Positions 6,549-14,297 of a stretch of DNA of 16,914 nt are shown piece by piece. This DNA is from JBEOJY01 sp040275305 (GTDB lineage: Bacteria > Pseudomonadota > Alphaproteobacteria > UBA9219): contig JBEOJY010000039.1 in assembly GCA_040275305.1 (NCBI GenBank), positions 1 through 16,914 on the forward strand, written 5' to 3'. The notes beneath the pieces were generated by a model. The model was not told where the DNA came from, searched no databases, and was given only the letters and a program-made list of their open reading frames with translations. Positions within the stretch are counted from its first letter, which is position 1; each line of letters opens with the position of its first letter. Position numbers and translations under genes: made by a program.

Positions 6549-7481
6549 ATGGAAACAACCTGCGACGGAATTTTAGGACATCGGATCCAGCTTGAGCAGC
6601 CACGCAAGGGCTTTCGTGTCGCGGTTGACACCGTGTTTCTGGCCGCCGCCGTCCAAATCGAGCCGGGCCAAACGGCGCTTGATGCAGGCTGCGGGGTCGG
6701 CGGCGCGATGCTGTGCCTTGCCGCGCGCGTGCCCGGAATCAAGATCATGGGGATTGAAATCCAGCCGGAACTCGTCGAACTCTGCCGCCATAACATCGAA
6801 CGCAACGGCATGCAGGACAGGGCGCAAGTCGTCGAAGGCGATATCAACCATATGCGCAACCTGATTCCCCTTTCCTTGTGGGGAGGGGTAGCCGCAAGCG
6901 TCATCCCGGCAAAAGCCGGGATCCAGTCTGCGAGCGGCAGCGAGCGAAAAAACAGATGTTTCAATGCATACGATCAAGGGCAAGGATCGCGACCCTCTTG
7001 CGCCGCAGACGCGGCGCAACTGGATCCCGGCTTTCGCCGGGATGACGCTTGCCCATACCATGATATCCTTCCCGCCTCCTTCGACCATGTTCTTATGAAT
7101 CCGCCCTATCATGAAGCCACGACGCACGATCTTTCGCCCGACAAATGCAAACTTCGCGCAAACTCTGAACAGGAGGGAGAACTGGGCCGATGGTTGGCGC
7201 TGGCGGCTGCGGCACTGAAACCGGGGGCAACCCTGACGATGATCCACCGCGCGGACCGTCTGGAGGGGATTCTGGAACGAGCCAAAGCTTCCAGCCTAGG
7301 TGGTGGAGAGATTCTGCTCGTCTGCCCGCATGAAAACGATCCGCCTTCGCGCGTCGTCCTACGCTTGCGCAAAGGCGATTCTCTTCCTCCGCGTCAAACC
7401 AGAACCATCGTTTTGCACGACAAGGATGGCCGCTATACCATTGAAGCCGAGGCGATTCTACGCCATGCTGAGGGCGCGTAA
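6549..7481 (+). CDS. TrmN6-like tRNA1(Val) A37 N6-methyltransferase with an in-frame repeat
   Basis: The protein belongs to the YfiC/TrmN6 family of SAM-dependent N6-adenine methyltransferases, whose E. coli member modifies A37 of tRNA1(Val). From ATG 6549 it has 310 residues. It shows DGILGHRIQLEQPRKGFRVA (6-25), a typical N-terminus; SAM motif I LDAGCGVGG (44-52); GIEIQPELVELCRHN; VEGDIN (95-100); and the catalytic motif NPPY (184-187). Between the last two, about 60-70 extra residues interrupt the fold. Most (116-168) are the translation of a palindromic repeat with 32-bp arms, giving strings such as SVIPAKAGIQ and LDPGFRRDDA. The frame stays open throughout. The insertion falls in a loop just before strand 4, where it might be tolerated, but activity is unproven. 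A TTG at 6516 is also in frame; ATG 6549 fits the family better. Confidence 0.85.
   Translation: METTCDGILGHRIQLEQPRKGFRVAVDTVFLAAAVQIEPGQTALDAGCGVGGAMLCLAARVPGIKIMGIEIQPELVELCRHNIERNGMQDRAQVVEGDINHMRNLIPLSLWGGVAASVIPAKAGIQSASGSERKNRCFNAYDQGQGSRPSCAADAAQLDPGFRRDDACPYHDILPASFDHVLMNPPYHEATTHDLSPDKCKLRANSEQEGELGRWLALAAAALKPGATLTMIHRADRLEGILERAKASSLGGGEILLVCPHENDPPSRVVLRLRKGDSLPPRQTRTIVLHDKDGRYTIEAEAILRHAEGA
6867..6888. repeat. GC-rich hairpin inside the methyltransferase gene
   Basis: CCCCTTTCC (6867-6875) faces GGGGAGGGG (6880-6888) across a TTGT loop, an imperfect stem that resembles the hairpin at 7-32. It lies 8 bp before the palindromic element at 6896 and, like it, falls in the extra segment of the protein. 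The two may have arrived together. Confidence 0.45.
6896..7050. repeat. Palindromic repeat element inserted in frame, 32-bp arms
   Basis: The left arm (6896-6927) and right arm (7019-7050) are reverse complements with a single mismatch over 32 bp. Each arm also holds its own small palindrome, CCCGGC-AAA-GCCGGG. A 91-bp centre separates them. The arm, with GCGTCATCCCGGC and GGGATCCAGT, is related to the arms at 1084-1201 and 3662-3779. The same kind of sequence recurs at 11591-11647, outside genes. Here it lies wholly within a reading frame that remains open, like the palindromic elements known inside Rickettsia genes, although I do not claim common origin. Confidence 0.9.
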
Positions 7482-7840
7482 TGCCCGCGATTTTTAAGGG
7501 GAAGCAAAGGAGATTTGCTCTTTTGTCACGCGAACGCCATAATCTCCGCGTAGTAACCCCCAAGCGATGGTGTATGGTAAGTCTCAAGCGCTTCATTGGT
7601 TTTACGAAGATAAACGTTTCAGAAAGGGTGTCATCGCGAGGAGCCTTCTTCAGGCGACGTGGCGATCCAGAGTCTTCCAGAGTTGTCGCTTGGGACTCTG
7701 GATTGCCTCGTCGTTCCCGCCTTCGGCGGGAATCTCCTCGCGATGACGCCCTTTCTGAAAAGTTTGTCCCCTAAGCTACGATAGAGCTTGGGAATAACGC
7801 CGCCTAAGACGCTTCAAGGCAATGGGAAGAGGGCTGACGC
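7482..7840. other. Spacer upstream of rseP, mostly a repeat element
   Basis: The 359 bp between the methyltransferase and rseP contain the nested inverted repeat at 7617-7760. The rest shows no supported gene; the open frame at 7481-7774 runs through the repeat and is not conserved-looking. The rseP promoter, if separate, should lie between 7761 and 7830, but I cannot point to clear boxes. Confidence 0.55.
7617..7760. repeat. Nested inverted-repeat element of a second family
   Basis: The outer arms 7617-7643 and 7734-7760 are reverse complements over 27 bp with one mismatch (core GTCATCGCGAGGAG). Inner arms 7661-7674 and 7694-7707 pair over 14 bp with one mismatch (core CGATCCAGAGTC). A further small GC palindrome, CCCGCCTTCGGCGGG (7717-7731), lies in the right part. 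The arms differ from those of the 1084, 3662 and 6896 elements apart from a GTCAT start, so I treat it as a separate family. Confidence 0.85.
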
Positions 7841-8980
7841 ATGTTCGAAAATATCTATTCTCTGGCAACGCATTACGCGATTCCGTTCCTCATCACCATA
7901 AGCATCGTGGTGTTCGTGCACGAGTTCGGCCATTACTGGGTCGCGCGTCGCTGCGGCGTGAAAGTCGAAACCTTCTCCATCGGCTTCGGCAAGGAGCTGT
8001 TCGGTTGGACGGATAAAAATGGCACGCGCTGGAAAATTTCCCTGCTGCCGCTGGGCGGCTATGTCAAAATGTACGGCGACAGCTCGGAGGCCAGCACGCC
8101 GGATGCGAGCGTGCGCGAGATGACGGAGGATCAGAAAAAAGTCGCGTTCTATCATCAGTCCGTGAACAAGCGCATGGCGATCGTGTTCGCAGGCCCCGCC
8201 ATCAACTACATCTTCGCCGTCATCGTCTTGATGGCGCTGTTTATCTTTCAGGGCCAACCCTACACGCTCCCTGTCGTCGGTGACGTGCAGGAAAACAGCG
8301 CAGCCGCGCAAGGCGGCGTTCTCAAAGGCGACAAAATTCTGTCGATAGACGGCGCGAAGATCGAGCGCTTTGAAGACATCAAGCGGATAGTGGCCCTGAA
8401 TTTTGGCGCGCCTATCGCCCTTGAAATTGAAAGAGACAGCGCGCGCCAAACGCTGACGCTGACGCCGGAAGTCAAGGTGGTGAAAGACCGCTTTGGCGGC
8501 GAACACAGAGCTGGCAGGTTGGGCATAGCCTCGGACACGGCGCATATATACAAGAAATGGCCGCCGCATCTCGCGGCATGGTATGCGCTGGTGGAGACAA
8601 AAAACGTAACTGTTGATACGATGAAAGCTCTTGGTCAGATGATCATGGGCACACGCGGCGCCGAGGAGCTTGGCGGACCGCTGCGCATCGCGGAAATGTC
8701 CGGGAAAGTCGCGCAGGATGGGGTCATAGCCTTGATCTGGTTTATGGCGATGATCTCGATCAACCTTGGTCTGATCAACCTGTTTCCCGTCCCGTTGCTG
8801 GATGGCGGCCACTTGGCTTTCTATCTGGCGGAAAAATTACGTGGACAACCTTTGCATGAGCGCGTGCAGGAAACAGGCGCGAAAATTGGTTTGGCGATGG
8901 TCTTGACCCTAATGGTCTTCGCGACCTGGAACGATCTGGTGCACCTGAAAGTCGTATCGTATATCAAAGACATGCTATAA
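7841..8980 (+). CDS. rseP: Site-2 intramembrane zinc metalloprotease RseP
   Basis: RseP cleaves membrane-anchored anti-sigma factors and remnant signal peptides in the inner membrane. The 379-residue product has the zinc motif HEFGH (27-31) in its first membrane helix, a second-helix region around 113-137 with FAGPAINYIFA, one PDZ domain at about 140-215 (PVVGDVQENSAAAQGGVLKGD), and the third zinc-ligand motif NLFPVPLLDGGHL (313-325, Asp321). A last helix spans about 347-365. E. coli RseP has two PDZ domains; this one has one, as in many alphaproteobacterial homologues. ATG 7841 follows an AGAGG sequence by about eight bases. bamA follows closely on the same strand, a widely conserved pairing, so both are probably co-transcribed. 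dxr is not upstream. Confidence 0.95.
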   Translation: MFENIYSLATHYAIPFLITISIVVFVHEFGHYWVARRCGVKVETFSIGFGKELFGWTDKNGTRWKISLLPLGGYVKMYGDSSEASTPDASVREMTEDQKKVAFYHQSVNKRMAIVFAGPAINYIFAVIVLMALFIFQGQPYTLPVVGDVQENSAAAQGGVLKGDKILSIDGAKIERFEDIKRIVALNFGAPIALEIERDSARQTLTLTPEVKVVKDRFGGEHRAGRLGIASDTAHIYKKWPPHLAAWYALVETKNVTVDTMKALGQMIMGTRGAEELGGPLRIAEMSGKVAQDGVIALIWFMAMISINLGLINLFPVPLLDGGHLAFYLAEKLRGQPLHERVQETGAKIGLAMVLTLMVFATWNDLVHLKVVSYIKDML

Positions 8981-9001
8981 CCCGCGCAGGCGCTTGAAGG
9001 G

Positions 9002-11497
9002 ATGGAGAAGGCTAAAAAACGCCCCACCATTCAAGAGCCTTGTGTAACGGCGCATGTTTTTCTACGCTGTGCCCATCCAAAGGGAATCAGGGACCTCATC
9101 TTGATCGCTCAACACAGCAACCGCATACCACCACTCCGTGGCCGAGCATGGCTCATGTGCGCGGCGGCGCTTGCGCTGACTGGCGCAGGAACCGTCATGG
9201 CGCCCCCCAATACATGGGCGGAGGAAAACGAAACGTCATCCTTTCTGGCCCCGATGACTGAAGGATCGACCGCCCAGATGTCCGGCGATGCCGAGCTGGT
9301 TCAGTCCATCCAGATCGAGGGAGCCCAGCGTCTGGAAACCGAAACCGTCATGTCTTATCTGACGCTTTCCAAAGGGGATTTGGCGACCGCCGAGAAGCTT
9401 GACGCATCGCTGAAGACGCTTTACGCGACGGGCTTGTTCGCGGACGCCAGACTGATCATGGACGATGGGACGCTTATCGTGACAGTCGAAGAAAACCCCA
9501 TCATCAACCGTGTGGCCTTCGAAGGCAACGACGCGGTGACGAAGGAGGATCTTGAAAAAGAAGTCCAGATCCGGGCGCGACAGGTCTATACGCTGCCGCG
9601 CGCGCAGCGCGACGTGCAACGCATCCTCGATCTGTACCGCCGTTCCGGACGCTTTGCCGCAGTCGTCACCCCCAAGATAGTAAAGCTCGATCAAAACCGC
9701 GTCGATCTGGTGTTCGAAATCTCGGAAGGCCAGCGCACCGGCGTCCGCAACATCGCCTTCGTCGGAAATCGCGCGTTTGACGAAAGCGATCTGCGCGAAG
9801 TCATCAACACGCGCGAAAGCGCCTGGTGGAGGATATTCTCGTCAAGCGACTACTACGATCCCGATCGCCTCAGTTACGACAAGGAGACGCTGAGAAAATA
9901 TTACCTAACGGAAGGCTATGTCGATTTCCGCGTGCTTTCCGGCGTGGCGGAGCTTACGCCTGATCGTGGCGACTTCTTCATCACCTTTACGATCGACGAA
10001 GGTCCGCGTTACCGCTTTGGCAAAATTTCGATAAAGAGCGAAATCAAAGGGGTGGATGGGGAATCCTTCCGCGCGATGCTGCTGACCAAAAATGGCGACT
10101 GGTACAACTCGGAGCAGGTCGAGAAAACCATCACGAAACTAACCAACCTGCTGGGCGACCGCCAATACGCCTTCGTGCAGATTGTGCCGGATATCACGCG
10201 CAACAAGGATTCTCTGACCGTCGATCTGACCTACGACATCAAACAAGGCGAGCGCGTCTATATTGGCCGTATCGACGTCAGCGGCAACAACAACACGGTG
10301 GACAAAGTGATCCGCCGCCAGATGCAGCTTGCCGAAGGCGATCCGTTCAATGTCACAAAAGTCCACAAGTCGGAACAGAACCTGAAGGATCTCGGCTTTT
10401 TCGAGGAGGCGAAAGTCACGCCCTCTGATGGGGCGCAGCCCGACCGCGCGAACCTCAAGGTAGAGGTTAAGGAAAAATCGACCGGCGAAGTGTCCATAGG
10501 AGCGGGCTTCTCCTCGACCGACGGTCCCTTGGGCGACTTCAGCATCAGCGAACATAATTTTATGGGACAAGGGCAAGATGTGCGCTTTGGCGCGACCGTG
10601 TCGGGCCGCACCAAACAGGTGGACACGAGCTTCACCGAACCATACTTCCTTGACCGCGATCTATCGGCGGGCGTCGACGCCTTCCGGACCCAGACGGATT
10701 ATCAGGACTTAAGCTCCTACGACACCACCAGCACAGGATTTGGTCTGCGCCTCGGCTATGCGCTCTCGCCGGAAGTGCGCCAACGCCTGAATTACTCGTT
10801 CCATAACGATACCATCACGAATGTGCCATCCACCGCCTCGCTCTACGTCGTCGAACAGCAAGGCACGACTATAACCTCTTCGGTGGGGCAGGAAATCGCG
10901 TGGGATACGCGCGACAGCCGCCTCGAACCGACGTTGGGTTTCATCACGCGCCTGAATACCGATGTGGCGGGCGCGGGAGGATCGCGAAAATGGCTCAAAG
11001 CGAAGCTTACGGGAACCCAGTATTACCCAATCGCCGAACGCTGGATCATCAGCGGCACGGCGGAAGCCGGACAAATCTGGGGGCTTGATGGTCCCACGCG
11101 CATCAACGAACGGTTTTTCCTAGGCGGCGATTCGCTACGCGGGTTTGCGTACGCAGGCCTAGGACCCCGCGATATCAACGGCGAAAATCAGGATGCTCTG
11201 GGATCCTCGCGCTACCTGCGCGGCACGACGGAATTGACGATGCCAACGCCTTTGCCGCCGGAATTTGGATTAAAAGCTCATATCTTCGTCGATGGCGCGA
11301 TACCGGGATCGACAGGGGAAGGCTCGATCATCGGCAGCGCGATAGCGTCGAACGAAAGCCTGCGCTTAAGCTCAGGCATCGGCATGACCTGGGTATCCCC
11401 ATTCGGACCCGTGCGTCTCGACCTCGCCAAAGCGATTTTGCGCGAATCCTACGACAAAACCGAGCTGATCCATTTCAGCTTCGGAACGAAGTTCTGA
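9002..11497 (+). CDS. bamA: Outer-membrane protein assembly factor BamA
   Basis: BamA is the essential barrel that folds and inserts outer-membrane proteins, including LptD. From ATG 9002 the product has 831 residues. A signal sequence centres on LMCAAALALTGAG (51-63), with likely cleavage after NTWA (73). Five POTRA domains follow, at about 99-165, 166-242, 246-333, 336-415 and 418-491. The 16-strand barrel runs from about 497 to the end, with the conserved lid-loop motif LRGF (Arg713) and a C-terminal Phe (FSFGTKF). The start is uncertain: ATG 9002 would place about 50 residues before the hydrophobic core and has AAGG almost touching it. TTG 9101, with AGGGA seven bases upstream, gives a 798-residue protein with a normal signal peptide. 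skp, lpxD and fabZ, frequent downstream partners, are missing. Confidence 0.95.
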   Translation: MEKAKKRPTIQEPCVTAHVFLRCAHPKGIRDLILIAQHSNRIPPLRGRAWLMCAAALALTGAGTVMAPPNTWAEENETSSFLAPMTEGSTAQMSGDAELVQSIQIEGAQRLETETVMSYLTLSKGDLATAEKLDASLKTLYATGLFADARLIMDDGTLIVTVEENPIINRVAFEGNDAVTKEDLEKEVQIRARQVYTLPRAQRDVQRILDLYRRSGRFAAVVTPKIVKLDQNRVDLVFEISEGQRTGVRNIAFVGNRAFDESDLREVINTRESAWWRIFSSSDYYDPDRLSYDKETLRKYYLTEGYVDFRVLSGVAELTPDRGDFFITFTIDEGPRYRFGKISIKSEIKGVDGESFRAMLLTKNGDWYNSEQVEKTITKLTNLLGDRQYAFVQIVPDITRNKDSLTVDLTYDIKQGERVYIGRIDVSGNNNTVDKVIRRQMQLAEGDPFNVTKVHKSEQNLKDLGFFEEAKVTPSDGAQPDRANLKVEVKEKSTGEVSIGAGFSSTDGPLGDFSISEHNFMGQGQDVRFGATVSGRTKQVDTSFTEPYFLDRDLSAGVDAFRTQTDYQDLSSYDTTSTGFGLRLGYALSPEVRQRLNYSFHNDTITNVPSTASLYVVEQQGTTITSSVGQEIAWDTRDSRLEPTLGFITRLNTDVAGAGGSRKWLKAKLTGTQYYPIAERWIISGTAEAGQIWGLDGPTRINERFFLGGDSLRGFAYAGLGPRDINGENQDALGSSRYLRGTTELTMPTPLPPEFGLKAHIFVDGAIPGSTGEGSIIGSAIASNESLRLSSGIGMTWVSPFGPVRLDLAKAILRESYDKTELIHFSFGTKF

Positions 11498-11590
11498 ACC
11501 TGATTGAGAAACATCGTGAACAGGATTTGTGCAGAAATTCTCCGACTGTTCTTAGGGTTCGCAAGACTAACGCTCCCCAAAGGGCCGTCA

Positions 11591-11647
11591 TCCCGGAAAA
11601 TTTTCTCTTCGGCTTGCGCAGCGAGACGAAAGAAAATTTATCCGGGA
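11591..11647. repeat. Hairpin element, variant of the palindromic repeat
   Basis: TCCCGGAAAATTTTC (from 11591) pairs with the mirrored arm ending in TCCGGGA (11647). The two 27-bp arms match apart from a one-base offset and two substitutions, around a three-base loop. The outer bases (CCGTCATCCCGG before, GGGATCCAGT after) are those of the element at 6896-7050, but the centre is different and AT-rich. It sits in the 269-bp gap between bamA and the CNNM-type gene and could also act as a terminator-like hairpin for bamA. Confidence 0.75.
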
Positions 11648-11766
11648 TCCAGTTTTGTTTCTGTGGTCCGACAAGAACGACCCATGACGGTATCTCTTGA
11701 CGGAACGGCGCGGAAACTATTTTTTGCGCAATGATCGGTTTTCAGACATCATGAGGTAAATAAAAC

Positions 11767-13077
11767 GTGCCCCTATGGCTTGAACTTGGCATCGTGTTCG
11801 TGTTGATTCTGCTGAATGGCTTTTTCGCCATGTCGGAACTCGCGATCGTGTCGGCGCGTCGCGCTTTGTTGCGACAGCGTGCGGAAGACGGGCAGAAGGG
11901 AGCGGAAATCGCGCTGGAAATGGCGGACGATCCCAGCTCGTTCTTGTCGATCGTGCAAACCGGCATCACGCTCAACAGCGTCTTCACCGGGGTATTCAGC
12001 GGCGCGACGCTCTCGGACCCCTTGCAAGACTGGCTCCTGCAATACCCATGGATTGCGCCGCACAGCGGAATCACGGCGATGGCGCTGACTGTTATCGGCG
12101 TCACGTATTTAAGCCTTGTGATCGGGGAACTCCTGCCCAAACGCATTGGCTTAGCCTACGCGGAGCCGATAGCGTCGCGCGTGGCGGGAATTATGCGATT
12201 CTTCGCGACTGCAGCCGCGCCGATGGTCTGGCTTCTGACCCAGTCGACCGAAATCCTGCTGAAGGTCCTGCGTCTCTCGAATCCTCCTGAAACGCCGGTG
12301 ACGCCGGAAGAAGTCAAGGACATGATCGCGGAGGGCGCGGAAACCGGTGTGTTCAAACCCGCCGAAAAAGATATGCTCGAAGGCGTCATGCGTCTGGCCG
12401 AACGCTCGGTGCGCAGCATCATGACTCCGCGCATCGACATGGTTTGGCTCAGTATCGAAGACGACGTGCAAGATATCCGCAAAGAAATTCGCGCCAGCGG
12501 CTATAGCCGCTTCCCCGTCGCGCGCGGCGATCTCGAAGAAATTGTTGGCATCGTCCACGCCAAAGACCTCCTCAACGCCGCCTTTGATGGACATGCGCTG
12601 GCCTTAAAATCAGTCATGCGCGTCCCGCTGACGGTGCCCGATACGACGCCAGTCTTGCGCCTTCTGGAACAGTTTCGGCAATCCGGCCAGCATGTCGCGG
12701 TCGTGGCCGACGAGTATGGCAGTGTCGAGGGCCTGGTTTCGATTACCGACATATTGCAGGCCATCACAGGCGAGATTCCGGAACGTGGACAAGACTCAGC
12801 GACGCCCCCGGTTCAACGCGCCGACGGAAGCTGGCTGATCGACGGCATGACTCCGGTCGACGAAGTCGAAACCTTGCTGGGCCTTAAGAATTTGAGGGGA
12901 GAAGGCGGTTACCACACGTTGGCCGGGTTTGTGATTGAAAAACTTGGCCGCCTTCCTAGCATAGGCGATAGCCTTGTCTGGAACGAGGCTCGCTTCGAAG
13001 TGATTGATATGGATGGCCGCCGCGTGGACAAAATGCTTGTCGTGCCGCCGCCCGCAGACGATGAAGACGAAGATTAG
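11767..13077 (+). CDS. CNNM/CorC-type membrane protein with CBS domains (hemolysin family)
   Basis: Members of this family are inner-membrane proteins linked to magnesium or other divalent-cation transport; older annotation calls them hemolysins (TlyC, YhdP). The 436-residue product begins with a DUF21 membrane domain (about 1-185) holding NGFFAMSELAIVSARR (17-32) and the conserved GELLPKR (120-126). A CBS pair follows, at about 213-335, with MTPRIDMVWL and AVVADEYGSVEGLVSITDIL (311-330), then a CorC_HlyC domain (about 345-430) with GYHTLAGFVIEKLGRLPSIGD. It ends in an acidic tail. GTG 11767 is the likely start: GAGGT lies about nine bases upstream. Transport substrate cannot be read from the sequence. 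It stands alone on its strand, 269 bp after bamA. Confidence 0.9.
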   Translation: MPLWLELGIVFVLILLNGFFAMSELAIVSARRALLRQRAEDGQKGAEIALEMADDPSSFLSIVQTGITLNSVFTGVFSGATLSDPLQDWLLQYPWIAPHSGITAMALTVIGVTYLSLVIGELLPKRIGLAYAEPIASRVAGIMRFFATAAAPMVWLLTQSTEILLKVLRLSNPPETPVTPEEVKDMIAEGAETGVFKPAEKDMLEGVMRLAERSVRSIMTPRIDMVWLSIEDDVQDIRKEIRASGYSRFPVARGDLEEIVGIVHAKDLLNAAFDGHALALKSVMRVPLTVPDTTPVLRLLEQFRQSGQHVAVVADEYGSVEGLVSITDILQAITGEIPERGQDSATPPVQRADGSWLIDGMTPVDEVETLLGLKNLRGEGGYHTLAGFVIEKLGRLPSIGDSLVWNEARFEVIDMDGRRVDKMLVVPPPADDEDED

Positions 13078-13140
13078 GCATGCCGCGCCGTTTTTCCGCC
13101 CTGCGAGCGGAAAATTCCCTGCAATAACAGCCCCTTTTGC

Positions 13141-13200
13141 GACTGAAGCGTTGGCAAAATTATGCTCCTCTGCGCGGCGTTACACCCGCGCAGGTGGGGG
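13141..13200 (+). repeat. Half-copy (remnant) of the 3662-3779 element
   Basis: The run CTGAAGCGTTGGCAAAAT, then GCGCGGCGTTACACCCGCG, matches 3629-3676 (CTGAAGAGTTGGCAAAAA, then GCGCGGCGTCACGCCCGCG) with scattered changes. No right-hand arm follows. It looks like a truncated or decayed copy lying after the CNNM-type gene. Confidence 0.6.
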
Positions 13201-13277
13201 CTTATGTTGTTTGCGCGCCTGCCAAATGAGATATTAAGCAGACTGCTAATATTTTAACTGTGTTTTTCCATAAACAT

Positions 13278-13306
13278 TTGCGCATGTATTTTTTTTGTAT
13301 TATATT
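13278..13306 (+). promoter_or_regulatory. Candidate sigma-70 promoter for the HD-GYP-like gene
   Basis: TTGCGC (13278-13283) and TATATT (13301-13306) lie 17 bp apart in a strongly AT-rich stretch. The -10 box matches five of six consensus positions; the -35 is weaker. The site is 52 bp before the start codon of the gene at 13359. Confidence 0.4.
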
Positions 13307-13358
13307 AACAGACATTAGAACATGCATTTAACGTCAACATTAGATATTTAGGCGTGCG

Positions 13359-14258
13359 ATGTTTAAGCCTCATAAACTTCCGCCAAAAAATATTCAGGGT
13401 CAGGAATCTGCCACATGGCAGTACGAGGTATCGACAGAGGCGCGAAAACTAGCTTTCAATATCTCGCAGCAAGTCATGACTGTAATGAACGGGTATATGA
13501 AGGACGGCCTGAACGACGCGATCATGCCGATTGCAAGATTGGACGGATACAGAAAATTCAGTCAAGCGCTTAATAACGAGCCTCTTTTGTTGACAATATT
13601 GGCGGCGCAGTCGTTGATGGAAAAACATGACGTAGGAACGGCGCGTCATCAACTTCAGGCGGCGGCGCTTTCAACGTTGTTCCGGACAGGACTTGCCAAG
13701 CATCCTCGTCGCGAGGCGCTCGATTTCTTTGCGGCGGTTTGTCACGATGTTGGAAAACTAGCTGTTTCCAGTGACACGTTAAATAATCCCCACCAGCTTA
13801 CCGCCGAAGCGCAGAGAGAAATTAAACTGCACCCAGAAGTTGGGTATGCTGTCTTGCAAATGGCGAAAGATCATTTTTTCAAGAACGCAAAGGTATATTC
13901 TGTTAATCCGCACATACTTACAGATTTTGACTATATTGCCAAAGTCGCGCTGATGCATCACGTTGACGTTGATGGTAAGGGGTATCCAACTTCGATTGAC
14001 CCTAAGCAAACTGATCCGGTCGTATTGGAAACTGCAGCGGCCGATAAACTTGACGCGATTCATTATAGGGACACCTATACGCGAGCGAAGTCGGATAAAG
14101 TGACTATCGAGATCTTCATGAAAATGGCCGGGGCCAGTATGCCAATATTATATGCAAAGGCCGCTATCGATCTCATTAAGTCAGGCGAAGCCGCAACGCT
14201 GATAAATTCTATCAAGGGCATTTATGAGAATCGTTCTGTGTATCTAGCGGTTTGCTGA
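13359..14258 (+). CDS. Divergent HD-GYP-like metal-dependent phosphohydrolase
   Basis: HD-GYP proteins are metal-dependent phosphodiesterases, many of which hydrolyse cyclic di-GMP. This 299-residue protein has the HD superfamily residues in order: His97, HDVGK with His129 and Asp130 (129-133), HPEVG (His158), MHHVDVDGKGYP with His200, His201 and the GYP triad (199-210), and ADKLDA with Asp229 (228-233) followed by RDTYTRA. The usual HHE is HHV here, and residues 160-200 are longer than in the compact family. The N-terminal 1-95 is helical-looking and unlike known sensor domains; no receiver or membrane helix is present. It may hydrolyse cyclic di-GMP or another nucleotide, or be inactive. 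ATG 13359 is chosen; its ribosome-binding site is weak. The gene is visibly more AT-rich than its neighbours. Confidence 0.75.
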   Translation: MFKPHKLPPKNIQGQESATWQYEVSTEARKLAFNISQQVMTVMNGYMKDGLNDAIMPIARLDGYRKFSQALNNEPLLLTILAAQSLMEKHDVGTARHQLQAAALSTLFRTGLAKHPRREALDFFAAVCHDVGKLAVSSDTLNNPHQLTAEAQREIKLHPEVGYAVLQMAKDHFFKNAKVYSVNPHILTDFDYIAKVALMHHVDVDGKGYPTSIDPKQTDPVVLETAAADKLDAIHYRDTYTRAKSDKVTIEIFMKMAGASMPILYAKAAIDLIKSGEAATLINSIKGIYENRSVYLAVC

Positions 14259-14297
14259 GAATAACGCGCGAGCCTCTATAGGGAAAGGTAGACCTGA

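Noticed and set aside
6896..7050. Calling the in-gene repeat a true Rickettsia palindromic element
   Set aside because: Behaviour is similar, but the base composition and gene content do not look rickettsial and I cannot compare the sequences with known families.
6549..7481. Calling the methyltransferase gene a pseudogene
   Set aside because: The frame is open from start to stop, and both the SAM motif and NPPY are intact, so an active protein with an extra loop is possible.
1084..7760. CRISPR array or tandem repeats
   Set aside because: The repeats are few, widely spaced, inverted in pairs and variable between copies; there is no regular repeat-spacer pattern and no cas gene.
7481..7774. 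97-codon frame overlapping the methyltransferase stop
   Set aside because: Most of it is the nested inverted repeat, and nothing outside the repeat looks protein-like.
7814..8812. 332-codon open frame on the - strand opposite rseP
   Set aside because: It overlaps RseP across its zinc and PDZ motifs; the translated protein is His/Arg-rich and resembles nothing.
11504..11734. 76-codon frame between bamA and the CNNM-type gene
   Set aside because: It spans the 11591-11647 hairpin; the rest is basic and without any motif.
13237..13256. Small hairpin AGCAG-A-CTGCT followed by T-rich DNA as a terminator
   Set aside because: The stem is only five pairs and the T-run is interrupted, too weak to annotate as a terminator.
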